Of a stretch of 64,000 nucleotides of DNA, positions 24,690-35,153 are shown one piece after another. The position numbers were made by a program, and so were the translations under genes. The notes below the pieces were generated by a model. The model worked only from the letters and a program-made list of their open reading frames with translations, made no database searches and was not told the origin of the DNA. The DNA lies in NCBI GenBank assembly GCA_022575985.1, contig JAKSXM010000014.1, positions 8,680,001 through 8,744,000 of the forward strand. Reading direction: 5' to 3'. Within the stretch, counting starts at the first letter, position 1. Every line of letters starts with the position of its first letter. The DNA comes from Anagrus nilaparvatae. Its lineage: Eukaryota > Arthropoda > Insecta > Hymenoptera > Mymaridae.

Positions 24690-26456
24690 TGAACTCGGTT
24701 AAAACCAATGCAGAATAATGCGCACTTACATACAATTAGGTTAGATTGTTATATAAGTAAATATTAATTAATTTTTTTTTTTTTTTTTTAACAATTATTT
24801 ATACATTATTTAATGCTATCGAAAAAAGCTTCATTAAAAAGTTTCTACTTGGCGCGCTCGATTTTTAAGAAAACTCGGCAAATTAGCTTACGGGAAAACG
24901 GGAAGAGATAATGAAAAAATTTTTTTCTGTGAATAAATATACGAAAAATGTATGTAAAAACAATTTTTTTATATTAATTTTTGACATTTTTTCTGCATAA
25001 ATGCTTTTATCTCGAAAATACTTTTTTGTATCTGATACTTGTGATATAACAATATCATATAACAAATCTCCTGATTCGATCTACTTCAAATTTAATCTAC
25101 ATACTTACCAAATATTAAAATATAAGTATACCAAATATAATTTCCGTAAGAACTAAAATTTTTAATTTTGACACAAAGATTGTAAAAAAAATTTCGAAAA
25201 AAATCATGTTCTTTTCTATATTTTAAGCAGAAAAATATTGATAAATTAAAATGTTTACAATATTGTAGTTTACACAGAAAGTAAACGTTTGGTAAGTATG
25301 TAGATTAAATTTGTAGTCGAACGGACCAGGAGATTTTCATTTATCACAGGTATCAGGTGCAAAAAAGTAGTTTCAAGAAAAAAGCATTTATGCAGAAAAA
25401 ATTTTAAGGACCTTTTTTAGCAAATTTTATATCCACCTCTGGATATTAATTTGATTAAATCAAAAACTTTATTGGTTAAAATTTTGGAACTTTTTACTAA
25501 ATAATATAGTTTTGTAATACTTGAATCCATTGAAAAGAAATGTCTTAATAGGGCCCTCAAATTAGGGAAAAGAACTGAGGCCTCAAAGAACTCATTAAAT
25601 ATGCAAATTTATAATATGTAAATATTTTTAAAAAAGGCTATACATTGAAAACAAGTACTAATTTTTAAGTTTTAACAAACAATTTGTTTTATTTTATTGC
25701 AATCATATTAACATATAAAATTTTACATTATCATCCTCTTAAAAACACGTATAATTTCTTAAAAACACTTATAATTACATAATGCATCTAAATCTCTATG
25801 TATTAAAGTTAACTCTCTTTTATAATTTTTGAAACTTTCAACATTTTTTGTTTCATTAATATACATTTTCAACTTATTTGACTCGCTTATTATCTCAAGA
25901 ACTAAATTATTATAATGAGTTTTAATAGCAGTACTTTTACCAAACAATCTAAGATAAGTTTCCTTGAGAATCCTAATTGTAAAATTATTGCTGGTAAAAA
26001 ATACTGCTCTTTTACCATAGAGATCTTGCACATATACATTTAAGTCTTCAGTCTCAAAAATGTTCTCATTATTGTTTTCTCCGTAAAGTAATCTATTGGC
26101 CCTAGTTTGACACTGACATTTTTTATTTAAAGATTTATATATTATAGGCTTCTTTTCAATTAACTTTAACCATGATTCTTTTTTAAACTTTATGGAAATT
26201 TTGTACTTTTTTGCAATTAATTTTAATTTAATTATAGGTTTTAAGTCAGCATCACAAGTAACAATTGCCTGGATGTATTTTTTTTTGGATTTATTTAAAA
26301 CTATTTCCTTCTCTTGCAGCTTGTTAAACCGCATTGCAATATACTGCCTCATTTGTAATATAACGTCTTCCATTGCGTCGTTACTTATCTTGTTTTGGAA
26401 TTACCTAAAGAAACAAAATTTTTGGGTTTAAATAAACAATTGTAACTGTTGCGAGC
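24690..26456. other. Left-only central segment
   Basis: The arms pair outside this block (up to about 24690 against 27808) and again inside it (26456-26680 against 26735-26940), but the 1.77 kb here is unrelated to the 0.87 kb at 26940-27808. It contains an inverted repeat (about 24960-25110 against 25288-25412, sharing AAATTTAATCTACATACTTA) and the 204-codon ORF at 25759-26373. Either side could be the original or the inserted sequence. Confidence 0.65.
25759..26373 (-). CDS. Unrecognised 204-residue protein near the palindrome centre
   Basis: This ORF opens with ATG at 26373 and runs 204 codons, unusually long for this AT-rich region outside pol, and it is present in one arm only. The protein is Lys/Asn/Ile-rich and has no signal peptide or obvious membrane span. 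It has a CQCQTRANRLLYGENNN segment with paired Cys near residue 87 and a Cys-Lys-Cys end. It is not similar in my reading to the MULE transposase, BEL or Helitron proteins here. It may be a second element gene, cargo, or the last exon of something lost. Function unknown. Confidence 0.45.
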   Translation of the reverse strand: MEDVILQMRQYIAMRFNKLQEKEIVLNKSKKKYIQAIVTCDADLKPIIKLKLIAKKYKISIKFKKESWLKLIEKKPIIYKSLNKKCQCQTRANRLLYGENNNENIFETEDLNVYVQDLYGKRAVFFTSNNFTIRILKETYLRLFGKSTAIKTHYNNLVLEIISESNKLKMYINETKNVESFKNYKRELTLIHRDLDALCNYKCF

Positions 26457-26680
26457 TCGTTTTTAAAATTATATCGTTAAGAATTCTGGATGGACGCCAT
26501 TTTTCGGCTGTAAACCAATCCCGCAAATAGATGCTATCTCCTTTTCTCATGGCTTAAATTTTAATCAAATGAAAAACATAACAAAATATTAATAATTTGT
26601 TAACAAAAAGGAAGGTGGGACAACTCTGCTTTTTAACAAATAAATACTTTTAACCCTTTTAATAAATAAAACAAAATTTA

Positions 26681-26735
26681 TTCTCCAGAGTGTAGTCGTT
26701 TGATAAGAATCGAACTAACGAATTTTCAGTTATTA
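26681..26735. other. Axis/spacer of the giant palindrome
   Basis: The arms are still recognisable at about 26600-26680 and 26731-26800 (for example AAGGAAGGT at 26608 against ACCTTCCTT at 26782, giving a midpoint of 26699). Between them lie about 50 unpaired bases. No ORF or motif is seen in the spacer. Confidence 0.75.
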
Positions 26736-26939
26736 ATTAAAAAGGTTAAAAGTATTTATTTATTATAACCAGAGTAGTCCTACCTTCCTTATTGTTTACA
26801 GATTATTAATATTTTTGTATTTTTTTAATTTGATTAAAACTGAAGCCATGAGAAAGTGAAAAAGTATCTATTTACGGGATTGGCTTACAGCTGAAAAAAT
26901 GGCGTTCATCAAGAAATCTTAAACGACATAATAATTTTA

Positions 26940-27808
26940 AAACCAAAATAAAACATTTAATTTTAAGAAAGAGAATCTACTAGTATTTTTTTTTTTTTTT
27001 ATTATAAGAGTTATTTATTAAACGCGGAATTCATATTGAAATTATTGTTAAATATGGATTATTCTTAAATTTAAATTAATAGACAGTAGTTACCTTACTT
27101 GCAAATATCAAATATTTTTAATAACTGATTTTTAATAAAGTAAATTAAAGAACAATAAACTAATTGTTTTTCGTGAAAAAGTAACTGCTTTATAAGATAA
27201 AAATAAAGAAAAAAAATATTAATTTAATAAACTAAAATTATAGCAAGACTAACTACAATATTTGAATATTATAATAATTACAAATTTTTAGCTTATACAC
27301 GCTCGAAATGCACACACACTCTTTTGATGCGTACGGAGAGGGGCAATATGTTCTACGCATGTGCATAACGGACTGCGCATGTGTAGAACCTATTGCGCAT
27401 CTCCCGCACGCGTCAAATGGTTGATTGAAGAATGTGTCTAAATGCTTTGAAAGACAAAACTGTGTAAAAGTTTTTACCGTAAATGCAAAAAAAAAATGTG
27501 GTAGTACTTTGCTTTTTTACTTTTTCATGAAAACATAAAATTGAAACCCTTTGAATAAATAAAAGAATAATTTGAATCACAGTTCGTCAACTTGCTGTGC
27601 ACAAAAAACCGAACCTTGATGGGAATATAATTATTTCCTTTTAAAAAAATATTATTTATTCTGTTATTGCCTAAAATTGACTAAAAATATTTTATTTTTA
27701 TACAAATGATTATTTTATCACATTTATAAAAGGAGCTTAAATATTTCTCCATTAAAAACAAAGTACTCACATTGATTACAGATTATTTTGAAATAATGTA
27801 TTTTCTAA
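26940..27808. other. Right-only central segment
   Basis: This replaces the left-only block across the axis. It is AT-rich without a long ORF. It contains an imperfect hairpin at about 27326-27420 (TTTGATGCGTACGGAGAGG against the complement of a strand ending CGCGTCAAA) with TTCTACGCATGTGCA in both arms. Confidence 0.6.
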
Positions 27809-28736
27809 AAAACAATTTTTGAATTATTTATTTTATCGACGCACATGCAACATACTTGTATAAAAATTTTTGGTTTATCATCAAACATGAATCGAATGTG
27901 GAAAAATTTAAATTTAAAAATAAGCAATTTTATTGGCTAATGCATAGTTCAAAATGTCGGTCTTTTATGAAATCCATTCAGAGAAAAGGGACTAATATTT
28001 TTTAGAATATTTTTACTTACTGTTATTTTTTTACATAACCCTTTTTGTTTAATTTCGTGATTCTGCCATTTCTCTAACAGGAAATTTCAGCACTAAAAGA
28101 TACTCTGGTTTCTTATTACATCCTCTACTTATCTAAGAAAATTAAATTAAAATTTCCTAAAAATTATTAATGGTAGTTTTAGTTGTTATTTTTAAATATG
28201 CATTTTACTGAATATGCATAATTAACTCTGCATATAATTTCGAAAATTATTATCAATATCATATAATACTTAAAAATTTTTTTCTGGTAAGCGGCCAGAA
28301 ATCACGTATTTCCCAGACGCTGCGCGTCCGGAAAAGACGCGTTTTCTCAACACTGATGCAGAAAAATCGTATACGACCTTGGGCCATAAAAAAAGAATGC
28401 TCCAAATCGCAGTTTACTCAGCTTCTCCTCGGAAGGTAATTTACGTTCGACTTGGGCCATTCTTTATTTTTCTGGTAATGGGTCGTAATATACTATTATT
28501 CAGGTGTTACATCTGTTAAAAAATATGATTTCAGAAATTAATGAAACCTGTACAATAAAAGGATAAAGTCTTTAAGAAATGAAATAAACTTTATTTTACA
28601 ACTTTTACTACATGATATTATAATTTAATAAAGAAATAAGATAAGGTGGTTTAACATTGCTCTTATGGAGAATTATCTTTGGAGCTTGGGAAAAGTATGA
28701 TTGCGATTACACAGATTAATGAAACCTAAATAATAT

Positions 28737-28869
28737 CCCGAGCGAACCTGTCGGGCGGATTGCCACCATAAGTCACGCGGCGAACCGGCGGCCCTAAGGA
28801 GGGCCTCCGACGGGCCGCCGTTTCGCCGCGTAACTTATGGTGGCAATCCGCCCGACAGGTTCGCTCGGG
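28737..28869. repeat. 133-bp GC-rich hairpin, copy 3
   Basis: Right-arm counterpart of copy 2; identical in length and arms. Confidence 0.92.
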
Positions 28870-28984
28870 ATGTAGCATAAAAATTGAAATACTGTAGGTA
28901 TTCCCAATTTATTTTACTTCTTTTACTGCATAATTATTACATAATTAAATAAAAAGTATATGTAATAGTCTTTTGTACTCTGTA

Positions 28985-29430
28985 CGGGAGTATATTTCAA
29001 TATATACTTTAATTTATTCACAAAAATAAAACAACAATAGATTTGAATATATTAAATTTAAAAAATTTTTTTTGTAATAAAATTTTAAAATTTTTTCAAA
29101 ATTTAAAAGTAAATAGCAAAAAATTTATTTATTAAAAAAAATAAACTTAGCAAAATTTGAATGGTGAAAATCGGTTAATATTAACCATGAAAAATTTTAA
29201 ATAATTTCAGTTTTGTAAATTAAGAATTTAAAATTTGAATGGTTAATATTAATCGATTTTCACCATTCAAATTTTGCTAAGTTTATTTTTTTTAATAAAT
29301 AAATTTTTTGCTCTTTATTTTTAAATTTTGAAAAAAGTTTAAAAATTTTATCACAAAAAAAAATTAAAAAAATTTAATATATTCCAATCTATTGTTATTT
29401 TATTTTTGTGAATAAATTAAAACATAAATT
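28985..29430. repeat. Secondary AT-rich palindrome (right)
   Basis: Mirror of the palindrome at 22850-23290, with its own substitutions. Inner arms GTGAAAATCGGTTAATATTA lie at about 29163 and pair near 29243-29270. Confidence 0.75.
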
Positions 29431-29619
29431 GGGAAATACAAAATAATGTGAGTATAGAGAACAAAAATAAAAATTGGAAAAACCAATGCTACTTAATTTA
29501 AACTCGCTTTTTCATATAGTAGTTTTTACCTTCTTAAGTGTCAAAAATCTAAAGTGTCAAAACTGTGAGGATTATTTATTATATTTATTTGGTTATTAAT
29601 TTTTAAATAAATAAATAAA

Positions 29620-30050
29620 CATACCTATTATCATTATAACGGTATAAGTGCATGCAATATTTGTATTCCTTTGTAATAGCAGATTTACAAGGGATTAAAC
29701 TATAGATTTCCTGACTTATCTTTCCTGACTCCTTGCGATAGTAGCGAGAAATGTCTATTTCTGTGGCCGCGCAACGGCCAGGAAATCTTACGTTCGTGGC
29801 TACTGTCCAGAAAATGTAAATCCTCGCTAATGCTGCAGACACATTTAATACGGCTCTTGTCCATGAATAAAGAATGCCCCAAATCGCAATTTACATGCGA
29901 TTTGGGCCATTAGTGACTTTTCTGGACACAAGCTGTAAATATATAATATTTGCCAAACGAAAAAATTACAAGCTCGAGAAGGCTACAAATAAATATGGCA
30001 TAAATCACCGCCCAAACATTAATAATTATGCCCGAATCATGTAAAATTTG
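29620..30050. other. Right-only indel with a hairpin-family copy
   Basis: About 400 bases are present here and absent from the matching left position (near 22640-22720). It includes a copy of the 127-bp hairpin family (29820-29940: AATAAAGAATGCCCCAAATCGC ... GCGATTTGGGCCATTAG) and a GGCCGCGCAACGGCCAGG inverted motif at 29765. ORFs at 29603-29882 and 29910-30173 overlap it but have no recognised domain. Confidence 0.55.
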
Positions 30051-31173
30051 TTTTTGTCCCACTGTTTGCGAAAAAACAAGTATAATAAAGAAAGCGTTAA
30101 ATAATAAAAAATTGAATAGGGTGTAAATATTACAGTTTAAAAAAACTTGAAAATTATCTCTCTTTAAATGCACAAAAAATAAATAATTAATAAGCTTTAA
30201 AAAGCGAAAAGATTATGAATTTTTAGTACAAAATTAATTTTATAGTAGCTGCTTCTCCCTCTCTTTCGGGAGTCATAATTAACGCCCTCTATGCGGAATA
30301 GCGGCTTCGCGCGAGTAGTTTGTTTTAAACATTCAGAGTGATAAGACGTTTTGAAAAATCGCTTTTTTTAGTTTTAAATAAAAAATTTTTTTAAATAATT
30401 ATTAGAATTTGTGTTAAAAATTTATTTTTGTGTAATAATTTTATATTTAAATAATTATTACATTTTAAATCGGAGTGTGATTGTTAATATCGGCGTTGAT
30501 TTTTAGATACTTTTTTTTATTATTAACTTTTTTTTTATATCGCGTGTCCAATATTAACAATGTTTGCTTATTTTTTTGTCAATTAAATGGTTTTATTTAT
30601 TAATGTTTATAAATGGCTCAAAAGGACTAAAAAGTAAAACCAAAAGAAACAAGTGCTGAATTCATTTTTGCCGTTCACGTGTTTTTCTGATTTTTACACA
30701 AAAAGACGCTTCTGAAGTTTCAAAGAGTGATTTCTGTTATCTGAAGGATAGGCTGATTCATATTTTTAATTAATCAGGTAGTTATTTAATTAATTAATAT
30801 TATTATTAATTTGTTAATAATTAATCATTAATCCATCATGTAGTTTTTTTCTTGCATTGTAAAAAAAAAAAAATTGGCGCGCACGCAAGAAAATATTTCT
30901 TGAACAGTATATTGCGCGTTATTTATATATTGTGTTTGCAGGAACAGCTTATAAAATTGCCTGTTTTTAGTAAAAAATTATACATGAAGGGATTGTGATA
31001 AAAATATTTAAAATATTTAGATGTTTAATTTCTTTAAAACAAAATATAACGCATTATGCAATTAGTTTCAAATTAAATGGACCCCGCCCAAATACATGGC
31101 GTCCTTCCTTATAATTTCTGTACAATTTTTTCCAAAACGGCATTTTAAAATGTCAATTACAATTACTTTTAAA

Positions 31174-31306
31174 CCCGAGCGAACCTTTCGGGCGGATTGC
31201 CACCATAAGTCACGCGGCGAACCGGCGGCTCTAAGGAGGGCCTCCGACGGGCCGCCGTTTCGCCGCGTTACTTATGGTGGCAATCCGCCGGACAGGTTCG
31301 CTCGGG
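31174..31306. repeat. 133-bp GC-rich hairpin, copy 4
   Basis: Right-arm counterpart of copy 1. Its outer arms carry the same kinds of mismatch (CTTTCGGG and CGCCGGACAGG). Confidence 0.92.
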
Positions 31307-32189
31307 AATGTAGGTAAAGATATTTTAAAATTTTTTTCAATGAATAAATTAGTTACTTCGGTAAGCGTTATTTTAAAATATTTAAACTAAATTTCTAAAA
31401 AAAAGAAAGAATGACACATTCGATAATAAAGTGGCTGTATCATATTTGCAATAAGTGCGCATTTTCAAATTGTCTTTGTTTATCTCAATCCATCGTATAT
31501 AGTTTTTAAATTTTTCTTGCAATTAATTTAAAATTGAAATTAAAATGTGATTTAAAAACTTGTTCGTATAAGTTAAAGTTTGAAAATTGGCTTAACTTGC
31601 TGCTTTAGAGATTATTGTTTATTCGGAGATTAAAAAACGGAGAGGGGTAAGAGGTTAGAAGGTTCGAAAAGAACCATATCTCTTTGTCACTCCACTGACA
31701 TACGTCGTTAACTTAGTCGCGCGCCCTAATCGCTGTTGAAATTGCTTATACATTATTTTTAAATTTATGTCACATTAAATATACATTACAAATAATTGCT
31801 TCTTTTGGAATTTAATAAATTTTTGCCCTGGTTTTGTAAAATTATGACAAGGCCAGTAAAAAACTCACTTAATATTCATTATACTTTTACTCTTTTCTCG
31901 TATCGCAAGAATTTTCACCCCTAGTACTGTAAGATACACCGTTTTCGCAACGATACAGAAAGCTTGAGTCTTACTGTTTTATAAAATTTCGAGTTAAGGT
32001 TCTTCACCAAACAATTAAAATTACGGTATTATAACATATTATTTTTCGTGGTAGCTTAAATAAAAAAAAAACGGGCGACAACGTCTTGTAGGCGTGCGAT
32101 TTTATTTATATTATATATATTATTATATATATTTATATATACTCCAGTCAAATCACGGGGGGGGGGGGGGTGGTATTGTTTGTAGCCGC

Positions 32190-32570
32190 CACCAGATTTG
32201 GTCTACTATCCGTTTTTTGAGTCGCTGAACACGAAAATCGGGGTTATTTCTATGAGAAATTGGGGCTTGACCCTTAAATTAGCCAAAACTACCCCTAAAA
32301 GGGGTGTTTTTGCAACTTTTGCTCTAGCCCTCCAAGATTTGATCTACAAGGGTTTTTGGGGTCGCTGATCACGAATATTGAAGTTATAACTATGAAAAAT
32401 TACCCCTTCACCCTTAAAGTGGCCAAAACTACCCCTAAAAGGGGTGTTTTCGCTACTTTCGCTCTATCCCTCCAAGATTTGGTCTACAAGGGTTTTTTAG
32501 GTCGCTGATCACGAATATCACGGGTTTTTCAATTAAAAATTAGGCCTTCACCCTTAAATTTCCTAAAATA
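32190..32570. repeat. 139-bp tandem satellite (right)
   Basis: About 2-3 copies of the unit with GGTCGCTGATCACGAA and CCCTCCAAGATTTG. It is shorter than the left array, so the array has contracted here or expanded on the left since the arms were last identical. Confidence 0.8.
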
Positions 32571-32627
32571 TATTTATATTTATGTATATCTCTATATATT
32601 ATAAAGTTATAAACGCTGTCGCCTGAG

Positions 32628-32990
32628 CCCTTTGGGCCAAATGGACCTTTTGGGCCAATGTGGTCCTTTTGGGCCAAAATGGACCTTTTTGGCCAATGTG
32701 GTTCTTTTGGGCCAAAATGGACCTTTTGGGTCAATGTGGTTTTTTTTTCGGCCAATGTGGTCCTTTTGGGCCAATGTGTTCCTTTTGGGCCAATGTGTTC
32801 CTTTTTGGCCAAAATGGACCTTTTGGGCCAATGTGGTCCTTTTGGGCGAAAATGGACCTTTTGGGTCAATGTGGTTTTTTTGGCCCAATGTGGTCCTTTT
32901 GGACCAATGTGATCCTTTTGGGCCAATGTGGTCCTTTGGGCCACAGTGGTCCTTTTGGACACAGTGGTCTTTTTGGGCCAATGCGGTTTT
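32628..32990. repeat. 20-21 bp minisatellite (right)
   Basis: About 17 copies of a unit like GGCCAATGTGGTCCTTTTG, roughly twice the left array. It yields long but meaningless open frames on both strands because the unit lacks stops. Confidence 0.85.
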
Positions 32991-33226
32991 TTCTATATTT
33001 AACCAATTATTATAAAGTTGTATTACGATACCAAATCTACAACCACTGTCAAGAATCAGTTGTAAAGCATAGCATTTCATAGCCTTACCCCCTTAATTAC
33101 TGTTGTATTTTTTAACTTGAAAAACTTTATCATAATAAAAAAGACTTGGAAAAACCGAAACTTGGTTAAAAAATAAAAAAGTATTTTTTTTTTTATAACT
33201 TACAGGACTTATTTGAAGAAAAAAAG

Positions 33227-33576
33227 ATGACGAAAGTTAAAAAATTGCCTGGTTCAAGGAATGGTTCAACGGTGTATTATTACAAAGGGCTGCTTTATCA
33301 TAAAGACAGCAATTCAACTTTACGCAATGGTTACATTCTAAGATGCGTTCAAAGAGATTCCGAGGGGTGTAAGGCTTCAATAAGACTCGAAAAAAATTCC
33401 CTAACTTCAGTAAATAAAAATCATGTCTCTAAGCCACATGAATGCGAAACAAATTGCATCCCGGATTCTTCTTATCTCAAAATAAGAAAATGTAAGGCGG
33501 AATTGTATAAGCGAGCTGGAGAGTGCAACGAAAAATTAATCGACATTTTTAACGACGTTTTAAAACCCGATGGACG
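33227..33576 (+). CDS. Exon 1, right: FLYWCH-like zinc finger
   Basis: Same 116-residue finger as the left copy, with the C-x7-C and H-x4-H residues kept. The 5' flank (33183-33226, TTACAGGACTTATTTGAAG) contains a possible acceptor CTTACAG, so an untranslated first exon upstream is possible. Confidence 0.8.
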
Positions 33577-35115
33577 GTAAGAAATTTTTTTTGCTTTTTT
33601 ATATTATTTATGTAATTTTAATATTAATTGGTATTCAATTTTAGTTTTACTGATATTCTGGACGAAATAAAATATGAAGATGTGGCTTATAAAATGAGAC
33701 AGGCCAGGTTACAATACAGGCCAAAGAATCCAAAAGACGTTCCACATCTTGCAGAATTACTTACAGAGTACGCTCCAATGAAAAGTTTTTATCGTGGTTC
33801 TGTCTACTGTCCACAGGATCAGTCTACGAGCTTAATATTTATAACTGACCACAGTCTTGGAATGCTAAAAAATAAGAAGAATGCCATCGATCATTTTTTT
33901 ATGGATGGAACATTCCAAGTAAAGTTTGCTTAAAATTTTTTTAAATAACTTTTATTCAATCAAATAAAGTACATGCTTATAATTAAATTTTGTTAATTTA
34001 TTATTTTCAGGTGTTGCCACATCATCCAAAGTTTTCCCACTTGTACACGATTCATTATAGGAAATGCGATTCGGTAATTAACTATAAAATATTGAAATAA
34101 AATCCTTTTACGTATTACTTAAATGTATGAAAAGAAAACTTAATTACTAATTATTTTCAGGCATTTCCAGCTATTGTCGTTTTAAGCAATCGCCGAACAC
34201 ATTATACATTTGAAGCCATTTTAACAAAAATTTTTGAAATAATACCAGAGATCAAGGGGCAAATAAAACATTTCACGATTGATTTTGAAAAGGCAGCTAT
34301 ATTAGCTCTTAAAAATTTTTTTCATGGCGAAGTGGAAATTCACGGCTGTCTATTTCACTACAAGCAGGTATTTATCACCATTGATATCAACTACTCAACT
34401 AACTAACTAACCTCAAAAATAATAAAAACATAATATAAACAATAAAAAAATTAATTTTAACCTATCAACAATGAAATTTGTATAAGCCAATCAGAATGAC
34501 TCTTTTAGCGATAGCAATGTACATAGTTACCGAATCGATGACTAACCCATATTTAGGATAGGATATTCACCATTTAATAATTTTATTTATTACTTATTAT
34601 ATTATTACAATTACAATAACTGATGCTTTTTTTTTGAATTTCCGGTTTGTTTAACTATACACAACCAACGAGCATTGAACATGTTCACTCATAACGGTAA
34701 TAAATCCAAAAAACGAAATTACAATAAATCCTGAAATATAAATTATCCTAAATCCATAAACTTATATAAATAAGGTAAATTTTTAAAAACAAATTTTTCT
34801 ATAGTTTTCTTTGTCTGGAATGTTAGAATTATATTGACTTTTTTTCCCAAGGTAGGTATTTTTTAAAAACTATTTTTTTAAAGTATTTCATTTAATTTAC
34901 ATTACAATTCATAAGTGGCTACGAAGTTCTTATAAATTTGTTGAATTCCAAAAGCATAAGAAAAGATTACATTAAATTAGAAAATTTAAAGATTTCGAAA
35001 TTCCTAAAGGTTATAAAACTTGATCATTGCTAACAATGAATTTTGATTTCTGATTTTTTGACATACAAGTACGTTTCTAGACCTCAGTAAGCTAAAAAAC
35101 CGATTTTTAAAAAAA

Positions 35116-35153
<38 letters not shown>

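Larger units (their letters stand above)
2287..26680. repeat. Left arm of the giant inverted repeat
   Basis: Reading this arm on the minus strand reproduces the right arm from 50815 inward, with a few percent of substitutions and several large indels. Left-only segments are 16954-19185 (a TA-flanked insertion), about 24690-26456 (holding a 204-codon ORF), part of 3070-3390, and the RING exon with its downstream flank (about 3740-4489). The 139-bp satellite has more copies here than on the right; the 262-bp and 20-bp satellites have fewer. Confidence 0.92.
16859..33226. other. Central non-coding region between the two transposase genes
   Basis: The two transposase genes start divergently at its edges, so their promoters and any regulatory sites should lie here, close to 16859-16950 and 33100-33226. 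I could not fix a TATA box or initiator in DNA this AT-rich. Apart from the satellites, hairpins, insertions and the 204-codon ORF listed separately, the DNA at 20560-21390, 21524-22850, 24230-24690 and 27810-28270 and their mirrors is plain AT-rich arm sequence with nothing I recognise. Confidence 0.6.

Noticed and set aside
32540..33082. Long GPFGPK/TLAQKVHF ORFs on both strands, also at 19265-19608
   Set aside because: They are translations of a stop-free 20-21 bp minisatellite, open in several frames at once.
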